A DNA stretch of 64,000 nucleotides from Acidobacteriaceae bacterium TAA 166. GTDB taxonomy: Bacteria; Acidobacteriota; Terriglobia; Terriglobales; Acidobacteriaceae. The stretch is taken from NCBI GenBank assembly GCA_000421065.1, contig ATWD01000002.1, positions 806,001-870,000 of the forward strand, read 5' to 3'. Both the position numbers and the translations under genes were made by a program. Below, piece by piece: positions 21,002-30,113 of this stretch; position 1 is the first letter of the stretch; every line of letters starts with the position of its first letter. Below the pieces are notes generated by a model. It was not told where the DNA came from, searched no databases, and worked only from the letters and a program-made list of their open reading frames with translations.

Positions 21002-23186
21002 GAGATCGGCGCTCCGAGATGTAATTCCAGAAAGAACTCCACGTTGCAACGACCTCAAAGGAGGGCGGCAGTGGAGCCGTCACAATAATGCAGCTTCCGC
21101 TGCCTGGCTGAGTGCGTATCTTCAGATCCGCGTCGATGCTGGCGGCACGCTTTCGCATGCCGCGCAGTCCGAAGCCCAGTAGATCTCCTCGCTTCACGAA
21201 GCCTATGCCGTCATCCTGTACAGAGAGCGTGACTGTGCTTTTTTTATAGAGCAGAGCGATCTCCAGATGGCTTGGATCGGCATGACGAATCGCGTTGGCA
21301 ATGGCTTCCTGGCCGATTCGCAGCAGAGTATTCGCAATATGGTCGGGGATCGGGCGTGAGTTGCCGCTGGTCGAAGTTGAGATCTTGACCGATCCACCTT
21401 CCACCATCTTCTGAGCGCAGCGAGAAAGCTCGGGCAGAAGGTCGACCACCTCCTGCGGCTCCGAGCGCAACGGCTCGATGCTTCGCCGCGCCTCCTTGTG
21501 GCTGTGGCGAACCAGTGCCTGAGCAAGGTCCACCTGCTGCCGAACCCCGGGCAGCTCCTGCGGAATTGCCCTGCGAATGGCCTGCAGTTGAAATCCGATT
21601 CCAGCGAAGCTCTGCGCGAGGGTGTCGTGTATCTCGTGCGCGAGTCTCTCCCTCTCCGCAAGGACGGTCTGAAGACGCCATCGTTCCACAAGGCTGCGGA
21701 TTGCATGAATCAGGAACATCAACGCAAGCGCACCCATTCCAAACGCAATGTAGATGACATGCCTCGTTGTCCACCATGCGGGAGGCTCGATGATCTTTAC
21801 GTCGTCCGGAGATCGCAGCAGGAGCTTGCAGCGGACGTCCTTCGGACTATTGATTCCGTAGTTCCATGTACCCGCAATCTCGAGCGTGCTGATGCCTGAA
21901 ATGCGTATGGAACTTCCCTCGGGAATTGTGCCTAACCTGGTTTTCCCTTCAGGGGCATCAAGCTCGGCGAGCACGATCGCGGACTTGTCCTGGATGATCA
22001 GCACCTCGCGCGAGGGTTCATGCAATTGGCGCACCAAGCGCCCTTCCGTAGTGATGAGGTTGTAGTTCAGCTTTCCGGAGTGAATATCGGCGAGCTTAAC
22101 CGGCGTAGGCGACAACGGCGTGCCGGACGAGACTCGCTGCAGGACCGCATCTTCAAGAATTGGCCCTGAGTCCTGCGGCGTCGGGAAGCCAAGTACGGTC
22201 ACACGATCTCCCAAAGCAAGGTCAGCCATCTGTGTGGTCCTGATATTCAGCGCGGCGCTGCCATCTTCGATGACCAGGCCCTCGCCGGGCTGATAGTAGG
22301 TGAGCCGCCCGGCCACGTGCACACGGTGGTCAAGGTCCGTGCCCGATCGATACTGCATCAACCGGCTGATCGGTGTCAGAGGCTTCGAAAACGGATCGGG
22401 CGGCGATGGTCGCAGCACAGCGACATTGTCCAGACTGGAGGCCGCGAGAATGGGAGCGATGATCTGTCGATTGTTATTTTTAGAGCACATGGCCGTGGCC
22501 GTGACACTCACAAGCGCATCCACGAATGTGTGGACATCGAACTTTCCTCCCGTCTCAGGAAGTGTGGCGATAACGTAGCCTCCGTCGATCTTGATCTTCA
22601 TCGACATTCTCTCCGACGGCGGAGCCGCCCTTCGGCTCACTACGGAGTGCACCATGCCGACGATCGTGACATATTGCGCGTCCATATCGCCTGAGCTCAG
22701 CTGCCGGAAAGATGCCCGCTCCGGCTTTGGAAGCGCGGAACGTCCCACCTTCCGAACCGTGGATACATTAATCTCCGGCGCAAACATTCCAGGAGCGATC
22801 ATGCCTTCCACCTCCAGCTCGTCCCCGGGTGCGTACCTGCCTGCATCGTTCGAGTAGACCCAGATCCCCGCAGTAGCGTCGTGGATGACCATGCCCTGCT
22901 CCGCCGAATGCGTAACAACACCGCGAAGTTTGGCGGAGTATCCCTGGCTCGCCTCGTCGGGGGGCAATGCAAGAATGGCAGCAGCCGTCCGATAGACCAT
23001 GTACCCTGAGCTTCGCTCCTGCGCGCGGACGCTTGTGCCTTCCAGCTGACCGAGCAACATCATCCACGCCAGCGCAATCAACAACACTCCATACAGCTGG
23101 GAAGAGTCGAGAAGGTTGCGCCTTCGAGCCCGGTTTCGTTGCTGTGAATCCAATCCCACGATGTCACCGATCCCTTGTATCGACAA
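20994..23186 (-). CDS. HisKA_3-type sensor histidine kinase with a repeat-built periplasmic sensor
   Basis: The 730-residue protein has an N-terminal TM helix (about 33-50), a periplasmic region of some 420 residues and a second TM helix (about 474-495). The cytosolic transmitter is of the NarX/DegS type: RLAHEIHDTLAQ with H520, then an HATPase with GQEAIANAIRHA, DDGIGF and GFGLRGMRKRA. The periplasmic region holds four related segments at about 84-140, 172-250, 287-350 and 376-450. Each starts V-x-G-x-L/V, continues with hydrophobic-D/E-D strands and ends G-D-x-V/I-x-V-x-G, which resembles repeated OB-like barrels arranged in two pairs. The ligand is probably a glycan, judged only from the adjacent TonB/GH genes. 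Confidence 0.9.
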   Translation of the reverse strand: MSIQGIGDIVGLDSQQRNRARRRNLLDSSQLYGVLLIALAWMMLLGQLEGTSVRAQERSSGYMVYRTAAAILALPPDEASQGYSAKLRGVVTHSAEQGMVIHDATAGIWVYSNDAGRYAPGDELEVEGMIAPGMFAPEINVSTVRKVGRSALPKPERASFRQLSSGDMDAQYVTIVGMVHSVVSRRAAPPSERMSMKIKIDGGYVIATLPETGGKFDVHTFVDALVSVTATAMCSKNNNRQIIAPILAASSLDNVAVLRPSPPDPFSKPLTPISRLMQYRSGTDLDHRVHVAGRLTYYQPGEGLVIEDGSAALNIRTTQMADLALGDRVTVLGFPTPQDSGPILEDAVLQRVSSGTPLSPTPVKLADIHSGKLNYNLITTEGRLVRQLHEPSREVLIIQDKSAIVLAELDAPEGKTRLGTIPEGSSIRISGISTLEIAGTWNYGINSPKDVRCKLLLRSPDDVKIIEPPAWWTTRHVIYIAFGMGALALMFLIHAIRSLVERWRLQTVLAERERLAHEIHDTLAQSFAGIGFQLQAIRRAIPQELPGVRQQVDLAQALVRHSHKEARRSIEPLRSEPQEVVDLLPELSRCAQKMVEGGSVKISTSTSGNSRPIPDHIANTLLRIGQEAIANAIRHADPSHLEIALLYKKSTVTLSVQDDGIGFVKRGDLLGFGLRGMRKRAASIDADLKIRTQPGSGSCIIVTAPLPPSFEVVATWSSFWNYISERRSHV

Positions 23187-23326
23187 GAAGCCACCAGCAT
23201 GAGTGGTTCATTCAGGCGTCTATCATCCACCGCCGATATAAGATGATGCAACCCCATGGCCTCTCGTCCGAGTCTTCACATCGTCCTCATCCCTACCACG
23301 CACTGCAGCGGCTATTCCGGCATGAC

Positions 23327-23424
23327 CCATTTGTGCCATCGCTGGATGCGCCAAATGGCAGAGAGCCGCTGACCCATCCGCATAGAGTGTTTCGGGCTGT
23401 TCGTACGATGCGTGGCGCCATTTG
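23327..23424. promoter_or_regulatory. Three CCATTTG motifs in the kinase / TonB-receptor divergent region
   Basis: CCATTTG occurs at 23327-23333 and 23418-23424, and as its complement CAAATGG at 23352-23358. The first two copies form an inverted repeat, and the second and third both follow GCGC. They lie in the 279-bp region between the kinase start (23186) and the TonB receptor start (23466). They are candidate sites for the LuxR-type response regulator. Confidence 0.25.
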
Positions 23425-23465
23425 CGATCAGTAGTATGCGTCGCGTTCAACCTATAGGTGATTTG

Positions 23466-26400
23466 ATGAAACGAATGATCCTCCTCTTCCTTTTGGCGCT
23501 GGTGAGCATCTGCGGCTGCAAAATGTCCTGGGCGCAATCGTCAGGCGGCCAGCTAGCCGGAACCGTAACCGACTCTGGAGGCGCGACTATTCCCAACGCC
23601 AACATCTCGGTGACCAACAGAAATACCGGTTCAACCTTCACGGCGCAGACCAACTCCGAAGGAAGCTACCGCTTCCCCGCTCTCCAGATTGGAACTTACG
23701 ACGCAACCGTGACGGCCAACGGCTTCAAGACGCAGGTTATGAAGGGCATTAACGTCCAGATCAGCACGACAGCAGCGCTCGACATCGCTCTGAGCCCAGG
23801 CGGTGTCTCGCAGACGGTCGAGGTCTCGGCGGACGAGCTCAAAGTTCAGACAGAATCTTCCGACGTCGGTACCGTGGTGACAACGAAGATGGTGGAGAGC
23901 CTTCCTCTCTCGGTAGGAGAAGGCGAGCAGCGAAACGCCGGTGACTTCGTCTTTCTCACTCCCGGTACAAGCGGCATCGGGCAATCTGGAGGAAACTACC
24001 GTACACAGATCGGAGGCGGTCAGCAATTTGCTTCCGAGGTCATGCTGGACGGCATCAGTCTGCAGACCGTTGATCTCGGCGACGGCAGCACCTCTGAGCT
24101 CTTGCCTTCCGTTGATGCACTCGATCAGTTTAAGGTATTGACCGCAGGACTGCCCGCGCAGTACGGCAATACCACCGCGGGCGTTGTGAACTACTCCACG
24201 AAGTCGGGCACCAACGCGTTCCATGGCTCTGTCTACGAGATCTTCAAGAATGCTGCCTTCGATGCGAACACATGGTTCAACAATGGATATCACGCCACGG
24301 ATCCCACCAATCGGGCGTTCTTCCGGCCCCCGGACAACAAGAACGAGTTTGGCACCCTGCTGGGCGGTCCGGTGCGCATTCCACATCTTTATGACGGAAG
24401 AGACAAGACCTTTTTTTTCTTCTCCTGGCAGCAGTTCAGGGAGACAAGGTCTCTGCCCATCACGGCGACGGTTCCAACCCTCGCCAACCGTGCTGGAGAT
24501 TTCAGCGCAACTTTGAATAGCAGCGTCATACTTGGAATAAACCCTTGTAATGGACAGCCGATCTATCAGGGTGAGATCTTCGATCCCGGCACAACGCGGA
24601 ATGCGACTACTCCAACGGGCACCATCCAGTGTCGCACTCCATTCATGTCGAATGGCAGCCTCAATGTGATCCCGTCGAATCGCTTCTCCCAGGTTGCGAA
24701 GAACCTCCTTGCCACACTCCCGGCACCGACCAATCCGAATCTGCAGAATAACTACTTTTTCACCGCCAGCGGCACCACCGTGCAGACCTCTGAGGTGATT
24801 CGCATCGATCATGCGTTGACGAAAAACGACAAAATCTTCGGAAGCTATATCTCCCGTGAGAACGTCGTCCCGATATCGGGCACTCCGACGCTTCCCTATC
24901 CTTTCGATAGCGGAGCGATCACGCAGGATCTCGCACCGCACTACGCCCGGCTGGGATACGACCATATCTTCTCGCCGTACCTACTGAATCACTTCGGCTT
25001 CGGCTTTCTGCATCTCGTCAATGCAACAGCCGCTCCCGCGGCAAATGTAAACACCAACTGGGCCGGCGGACTCGGCATTCCCGGCCTCTCCGCCCCTGGC
25101 TACCCCCAGTTCACCTTTAATGAAGGACTGACGAAGGTCGGCAGCGCCTCAAGGTTCAAGGCGACGAACGATCTCTTCATTACCATGGATAACGTGTCCT
25201 GGCAGAAGGGCAGACACAGCCTCGAGCTGGGCGGTGAGTGGAGAGCCTATCAATACAACACCCTGCAGGGAGGAAACCTCGCGGGTTACTTCAACTTCGG
25301 CCGAGCGGAGACAGCTGGCGAATCCATTCAAACAGCCAACAGCGGCAACGGCTTTGCCAGTTTCCTCCTGGGTCAGCCGAGCAGTGCGGGCGCAGGCATG
25401 CAGATCGTCCAGCCCCGATTCATCGGTCATGCAGCAGCGATCTATGCACAAGACCAGTTCAAAGTGAACAACCAGCTGACCCTGCAGATGGGCCTGCGCT
25501 GGGATGTAGCTGTCCCCTTCCGCGAGATCAAGAATGCGATGTCGCAGTTCGACCCCAGTATCCCCAATGCCGGCGCGAACGGAACCTTGGGAGCACTCGT
25601 CTTCGCTGGCAATGGTTCTGGACGCTCCGGCCGGAGCAGCCGTTGGGCCGATACCTGGTACAAGAACGTCGGACCTCGTGTCGGTCTTGCATACAGCCCC
25701 GGCTGGCTGAATCAGCAGGTGGCCTTTCACGCTAACTACTCGATTCTGTACTCTCCGCTACAGTACTCCAACTGGTCCACCGGCGCCGGGTTCGATACAC
25801 AGCCCGCCTATAACGACAACGGATTTACCGCGCCATTATCCCTCGACAATGGCCTTCCGCCACTCTCCACGCAACTGAATCTGGACCCCACACAATCCAA
25901 CTTCACTAGCAATGCGAACTACACTGCGCGCAACTTTGGAAGAAGCGGCATGGTGCAGGTATGGGGCCTCGATGTGCAACAACAGCTGACCCCGCAGCTG
26001 GTCGCAACCCTCGGATACATCGGCGAGCATGGCACACGGCTACGCTCGAACCTGCTGTACATGAACAGTCTCACCCCGCAGTACTACCCGCTCGGGGCCC
26101 AACTCAATCGATTAATCGGCACCACAACATCTCCTCTTCCGTTCTCTTCTTTCCCACTGACACAGACGGTAGCGCAGTCCCTGCGTCCCTATCCGCAATA
26201 CTTCCAGATCAACACGGCGTCGGGTCTTGAGAACCTGGGGCAGAACACCTACAATGCCCTGCAGGCCAAGATTGAGGGCCACTACAGTGGCCTCAATGTG
26301 CTCGCCTCCTACACCTGGTCCAAAGATCTCACCGACTCCGACCAAGCCCTCGCCGGTACCGACTCGATCCAGAACCCCTTCAACCTGAGGGGCGAGAAGA

Positions 26401-27029
26401 GCGTGAGCTCACTCGATTCGCCGCACGTCATCGTGCTCAGCTGGCTCTACGCTCTTCCCTTCGGGAACGACAAGACCTTTCTAGCCCACAATAATCCGCT
26501 GGTAAATCGGCTGGTGAGCGGCTGGTCGTTCGGTGCTGTGCAGCGCTACATCCTCAAAGGAGACCCGATCGGATTCGGATGTGCGACGGCGATCCCCGCC
26601 CTGCCTACCTGCATGCGATACAGCCAGGTCCCCGGAGAAGAGTTGCTGTCGGACGCCTGGCGCAACAAGCAATTCAATCCGTTTATTGCTGGCCAGAATA
26701 CGCAATTCAACCCTGCAGCGTTTTCTGATCCCAATAAACTCATCGGACAGCCGGGCGGCCCCACCGGGTACACCTTCGGCGATCTGCCGCGCCTGAACAG
26801 CGCTATCCGCACCCAGGGCTATCTGAATGAAGATGTAAGCCTGGCCAAGATGACGAAGGTAGGTGAGATGGTCAACGTCGAGTTCAGGGCGGAGTTCTTC
26901 AATGTATTTAATCGACATCAATTTGGATATCCCGACAGCAATCCCACTGACCCTGGCTTCGGCCAGATCGCCGGCAGCGGACAGCTGAATCCGCGGCAGG
27001 GGCAAGTTCGGCTGGTCGTCACGTTCTGA
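23466..27029 (+). CDS. TonB-dependent receptor, Oar-like, acidobacterial type
   Basis: The start is ATG 23466 (MKRMILLF), after AGGTGA. The 1187-residue outer-membrane protein has a Sec signal ending near SWAQ. A carboxypeptidase-regulatory-like beta-sandwich (about 25-115) includes GQLAGTVTDSGGATIPNANI. A plug domain follows with VMLDGISLQT and PAQYGNTTAGVVNYSTKSGTN, and then a long 22-strand-type barrel ending in the aromatic RLVVTF. Such receptors take up glycan fragments or peptides powered by TonB. GH16 and clan GH-D-like enzyme genes follow in the same direction, and a two-component system diverges upstream, so a polysaccharide is the likely cargo. Confidence 0.92.
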   Translation: MKRMILLFLLALVSICGCKMSWAQSSGGQLAGTVTDSGGATIPNANISVTNRNTGSTFTAQTNSEGSYRFPALQIGTYDATVTANGFKTQVMKGINVQISTTAALDIALSPGGVSQTVEVSADELKVQTESSDVGTVVTTKMVESLPLSVGEGEQRNAGDFVFLTPGTSGIGQSGGNYRTQIGGGQQFASEVMLDGISLQTVDLGDGSTSELLPSVDALDQFKVLTAGLPAQYGNTTAGVVNYSTKSGTNAFHGSVYEIFKNAAFDANTWFNNGYHATDPTNRAFFRPPDNKNEFGTLLGGPVRIPHLYDGRDKTFFFFSWQQFRETRSLPITATVPTLANRAGDFSATLNSSVILGINPCNGQPIYQGEIFDPGTTRNATTPTGTIQCRTPFMSNGSLNVIPSNRFSQVAKNLLATLPAPTNPNLQNNYFFTASGTTVQTSEVIRIDHALTKNDKIFGSYISRENVVPISGTPTLPYPFDSGAITQDLAPHYARLGYDHIFSPYLLNHFGFGFLHLVNATAAPAANVNTNWAGGLGIPGLSAPGYPQFTFNEGLTKVGSASRFKATNDLFITMDNVSWQKGRHSLELGGEWRAYQYNTLQGGNLAGYFNFGRAETAGESIQTANSGNGFASFLLGQPSSAGAGMQIVQPRFIGHAAAIYAQDQFKVNNQLTLQMGLRWDVAVPFREIKNAMSQFDPSIPNAGANGTLGALVFAGNGSGRSGRSSRWADTWYKNVGPRVGLAYSPGWLNQQVAFHANYSILYSPLQYSNWSTGAGFDTQPAYNDNGFTAPLSLDNGLPPLSTQLNLDPTQSNFTSNANYTARNFGRSGMVQVWGLDVQQQLTPQLVATLGYIGEHGTRLRSNLLYMNSLTPQYYPLGAQLNRLIGTTTSPLPFSSFPLTQTVAQSLRPYPQYFQINTASGLENLGQNTYNALQAKIEGHYSGLNVLASYTWSKDLTDSDQALAGTDSIQNPFNLRGEKSVSSLDSPHVIVLSWLYALPFGNDKTFLAHNNPLVNRLVSGWSFGAVQRYILKGDPIGFGCATAIPALPTCMRYSQVPGEELLSDAWRNKQFNPFIAGQNTQFNPAAFSDPNKLIGQPGGPTGYTFGDLPRLNSAIRTQGYLNEDVSLAKMTKVGEMVNVEFRAEFFNVFNRHQFGYPDSNPTDPGFGQIAGSGQLNPRQGQVRLVVTF

Positions 27030-27037
27030 GGTGGGTT

Positions 27038-27071
27038 TCCGCCCGCAGCCGATCGCATCAGCTCGGGCGGA
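27038..27071 (+). other. Intercistronic hairpin after the TonB receptor
   Basis: TCCGCCCG (27038-27045) pairs perfectly with CGGGCGGA (27064-27071) around an 18-base loop. It lacks a T tract, so it is more likely a message-stabilising or attenuating stem than a full terminator between the receptor and GH16 genes. Confidence 0.4.
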
Positions 27072-27115
27072 GCTCTCTACTTATAACCATTTCGTTTCCT
27101 GGAAGAGAAAGATCA

Positions 27116-28054
27116 ATGCAACATACACCCTTGAAACACTGCCGTACAGGTGCGAGCGGAAAAAGATGCCTGCTCGTTTGCTTTCTGGGAGTTCTGTCGC
27201 TTGGCGGTGTCGCTTACGCGCAAACCTCACGAACAAGTCCCGCCGCTCTTCCGCCAAACAGAACCGAGGAGATCACTCCACCTCTCGATGGGCATCCGCA
27301 GCACAACTGGGAGCGCACCTTGAACGAAGAGTTCAACGGAGAGAAGCTGAACAAGTGCTGGAGAACTTCTTACACCGGCAACGTTCATACCCTGGGTGGC
27401 AACGCGGAGCAGGAGTGGTACGCTACGCCGGGCGACGATACCGGATTCAACCCGTTCAGCCTCTCAAACGGCATCCTCTCCATCAAGGCCGTTCCATCCG
27501 CATCGCAGCCTCATGCGAATGCGCATGGATATCCTTATCTTTCGGGCATGATCATGAACGATGGCTGCCTCGCCCAGACCTATGGATACTTTGAGATCCG
27601 CGTGAAGGTGCCCGCAGGCAAGGGCCTGTGGCCTGCCTTCTGGATGTTGCCCAAAAGCCACAAGTGGCCTCCGGAGGCAGATGTCTTTGAGATGTTCGGC
27701 GCGCCCAACAGCCGCCACGAGGGCGGTGTGGGATGGGTCCACACCGGTACCGTCGCCGGTGGAATCGCCGCTTTCAACAGCTGGCATCAGGTCAATATCG
27801 ACCAATACACCGACTTCCACACCTACGGCCTCCTGTGGGGGCCGCAAACGATGATCGCCTACGTCGACGGGGCCGCAATCGCCACGCAGCAGACTCCGAA
27901 GAACCTTCATGAGCCTATGTACTTGATCGCGAATCTCGCCGTAGGTGGAAGCTGGCCGGAGTCGCCGGATGCGACGACGCACTTCCCCGCCGTCATGCAG
28001 ATCGATCGTATCCGCGCCTGGCAGTACATACCCTGGCGCAACGCTCTAAAGTAG
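27116..28054 (+). CDS. Secreted GH16-family beta-glucanase/laminarinase-like enzyme
   Basis: The protein has 312 residues from ATG 27116 (GGAAGAG upstream). A signal peptide with an unusually long basic start ends near GVAYAQ. The GH16 beta-sandwich contains the catalytic E-x-D-x-x-E motif: E187 nucleophile, D189, E192 acid/base, in EADVFEMFG. Supporting segments are YGYFEIRVKVPAGKGLWPAFWMLP before it and FHTYGLLWGPQTMIAYVDG after it. The two-residue spacing (ExDxxE) is the laminarinase/agarase type, not the lichenase ExDxE type. It lies downstream of a TonB receptor, and is likely periplasmic or surface-exposed. The exact beta-glycan is not determinable. Confidence 0.92.
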   Translation: MQHTPLKHCRTGASGKRCLLVCFLGVLSLGGVAYAQTSRTSPAALPPNRTEEITPPLDGHPQHNWERTLNEEFNGEKLNKCWRTSYTGNVHTLGGNAEQEWYATPGDDTGFNPFSLSNGILSIKAVPSASQPHANAHGYPYLSGMIMNDGCLAQTYGYFEIRVKVPAGKGLWPAFWMLPKSHKWPPEADVFEMFGAPNSRHEGGVGWVHTGTVAGGIAAFNSWHQVNIDQYTDFHTYGLLWGPQTMIAYVDGAAIATQQTPKNLHEPMYLIANLAVGGSWPESPDATTHFPAVMQIDRIRAWQYIPWRNALK

Positions 28055-28117
28055 GAAGCAAATTCCTGAAGCACTCTGGCGGAGCATTTAATCCAGCCGC
28101 AACATCATGGAGGCAAG

Positions 28118-29845
28118 TTGGACGATTTCAAGAAACGACCTCTTCCTACTCGAAGGTCCGTACTCGGAGGGCTCGGCGTCGCGGCATACACGGGAGTCGT
28201 CTCTCTCCGCCAGTCAGCCGCACAAGGGAGCAGATCTGCAGTATCGCCCCCTGCGTCGAGCTTCGCTGATATCCTTCGTCCGCCACACCAGGTCAGCCTC
28301 TTCTCCGAGGGCTTGAAGGAGATCAATCTTAGTCTTAACGGTCGCTCCTGGACTCGCGAAGATATCGTGCTGCGCTGCGAAGAGAAACCCGGCCAAATGG
28401 CCTTGAACGTCACCGCAGCCACCTCTCCGCTCAGCCGCATTCATCTGCGGTGGAAGCTCTCGCTTCCCTCCACGCTTCGTCTGCTGGGCGATGCGTGGGA
28501 ACGCAGCTACGGGGACCTCGGCTGGCGCGAGATCATTCCCGCGCAGGCGATGCCGTGGTACTTCCTCAGCTTCGATGGCAACAGCACGCATGGATACGGC
28601 ATCATGACCGGAGCGAACGCTCTCGCCTTCTGGCAATGCGACGCAGAGGGCATCTCGCTCTGGCTCGACGTTCGTAATGGCGGCGGAGGAGTGATGCTTA
28701 GAGGGCGCACCCTGAACCTGGCAACCGTGGTGACGCGCAGAGGGCGGCCTGACGAGGGGTCCTTTGCCAGCGCTCGAGCCTTCTGCCGCATCATGTCTCC
28801 CCAGCCGCGTACACTTGCGTATCCGGTCTACGGCAGCAACGACTGGTACTACGCTTACGGTAGAAGTTCGGCTGCGGATATTCTCCGCGACGCCTCGTTG
28901 ATGGCAGAGCTCGTGCCGTCGAAGGGGCCAAAGCCCTTCAGCATCATCGATGGAGGTTGGGAGCAGAACAAAAGCTTTCCCGATATGAGCGAACTTGCCG
29001 CGAACATCCGAAGATTGGGAGTTCGGCCCGGCATCTGGATTCGCCCCACCACCCCGGCGCCCGACGATGACGAAAAGCTTCTGCTCCCGGCAGCGCGCTT
29101 TGGTCTCAAGAAAGAACGTATCTCTGAGAACAGAGCCTATGACCCAACCATCCCTGAGGCGCGAGAGAAGGCTCTGGCCAAAGTGCGTCAGGTGGCGGTC
29201 AAATGGAGGTACGATCTGATCAAGCACGACTTCAGCACCTTTGACCTCCTCGGCCAATGGGGGTTTGAGATGGAAGCTTCGCCTACACTTCCAGGTTGGA
29301 GCTTTCACGATACATCGAAGACCAATGCCGAGATCATCCGCGAGTTCTATACTGCGATTCGAGAAGCGGCCGGCGAGCAGACCGTTCTGATCGGATGCAA
29401 TGTCATCGGCCATCTCAGCGCCGGTATCTTTGAGCTGCAGCGTACAGGAGACGATGTAAGCGGAAAGGTGTGGGAGAGAACACGGCGGATGGGAGTCAAT
29501 ACGCTCTCCTTCCGCCTGCCGCAGCATCGGACCTTCTTTGCCATGGACGCCGACTGTATTCCCATCACAAAAGCTGTGTCATGGCCGGTCACAAAAGACT
29601 GGCTCTACGCGGTCGCCCGCACCGGCAGCGCGCTGCTGGTCTCGCCCGCCGAAGATGCGACCGGGCCGGAGCAGAAGCAGGCTCTGCGCGAGGCCTTCAG
29701 CCTGGTCGCCGAGGGTGCGGCAACCCCGGAAGATTGGTTCACCTCGCGTACACCTTCGGCGTGGCAGGCAAACGACGGTGCAAATCAACCAAGCGTTCGC
29801 TACAAGTGGCTGGAGGCAGGAGGAGCCTTCCCGTTCGAGGTTTAA
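28118..29845 (+). CDS. Tat-exported alpha-galactosidase-like glycosidase (clan GH-D, GH36/GH27-like)
   Basis: The start is TTG 28118, with GGAGG just upstream. The 575-residue product starts with a twin-arginine signal (TRRSVLGGLGVAAYTG). An N-terminal beta domain spans about 50-230. A TIM barrel follows with FSIIDGGWEQN (about 274-284), GIWIRP at 305-310, and YDLIKHDFS with D371 as candidate nucleophile, equivalent to the Asp of the LKxD motif in clan GH-D. A C-terminal beta domain closes the protein. The sequence is diverged from classical alpha-galactosidases, so substrate is uncertain. It ends the receptor-GH16-glycosidase gene string. Confidence 0.75.
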   Translation: MDDFKKRPLPTRRSVLGGLGVAAYTGVVSLRQSAAQGSRSAVSPPASSFADILRPPHQVSLFSEGLKEINLSLNGRSWTREDIVLRCEEKPGQMALNVTAATSPLSRIHLRWKLSLPSTLRLLGDAWERSYGDLGWREIIPAQAMPWYFLSFDGNSTHGYGIMTGANALAFWQCDAEGISLWLDVRNGGGGVMLRGRTLNLATVVTRRGRPDEGSFASARAFCRIMSPQPRTLAYPVYGSNDWYYAYGRSSAADILRDASLMAELVPSKGPKPFSIIDGGWEQNKSFPDMSELAANIRRLGVRPGIWIRPTTPAPDDDEKLLLPAARFGLKKERISENRAYDPTIPEAREKALAKVRQVAVKWRYDLIKHDFSTFDLLGQWGFEMEASPTLPGWSFHDTSKTNAEIIREFYTAIREAAGEQTVLIGCNVIGHLSAGIFELQRTGDDVSGKVWERTRRMGVNTLSFRLPQHRTFFAMDADCIPITKAVSWPVTKDWLYAVARTGSALLVSPAEDATGPEQKQALREAFSLVAEGAATPEDWFTSRTPSAWQANDGANQPSVRYKWLEAGGAFPFEV

Positions 29846-29924
29846 ATAAGGGCTCAGCGATCGACTCCAGACGCGAAAGGAGGACGGTTCATCCCGACGC
29901 GTTTCAGGACTCCCTGCATTGAAA

Positions 29925-30077
29925 ATGCAACTCTATCCAGAGATCATTCTCTCGATAGGGTTCAGGCTGCGAGCGCTCGAACGACAAGTCTCGGCTTCAC
30001 TTGAACAATTAGAAGGTATTTTCCCTACAACACGATTGACTTCATCTTTCGTAGCCGGATACCATTTGGCCGTTTGA
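29925..30077 (+). CDS. Possible small ORF, 50 codons, unknown
   Basis: In the 268-bp gap between the glycosidase and permease genes an ATG at 29925 opens 50 codons (MQLYPEIILSIGFRLRALER at the start) ending TGA 30077. It could form an amphipathic helix. There is no clear Shine-Dalgarno, no recognised family, and a reverse-strand frame overlaps it, so it may be chance. The rest of 29846-30113 shows nothing else. Confidence 0.15.
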   Translation: MQLYPEIILSIGFRLRALERQVSASLEQLEGIFPTTRLTSSFVAGYHLAV

Positions 30078-30113
30078 AGCGAGCCTTTTCTATCGGTGGG
30101 GAAGCGGCAGGAC

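Noticed and set aside
23631-24965. 444-codon open frame antisense to the TonB receptor gene
   Set aside because: No motif or ribosome binding site; it lies fully inside a clear receptor gene.
28214-29527. 437-codon open frame antisense to the GH-D-like gene
   Set aside because: Shadow frame; the plus-strand gene has a Tat signal and TIM-barrel motifs.
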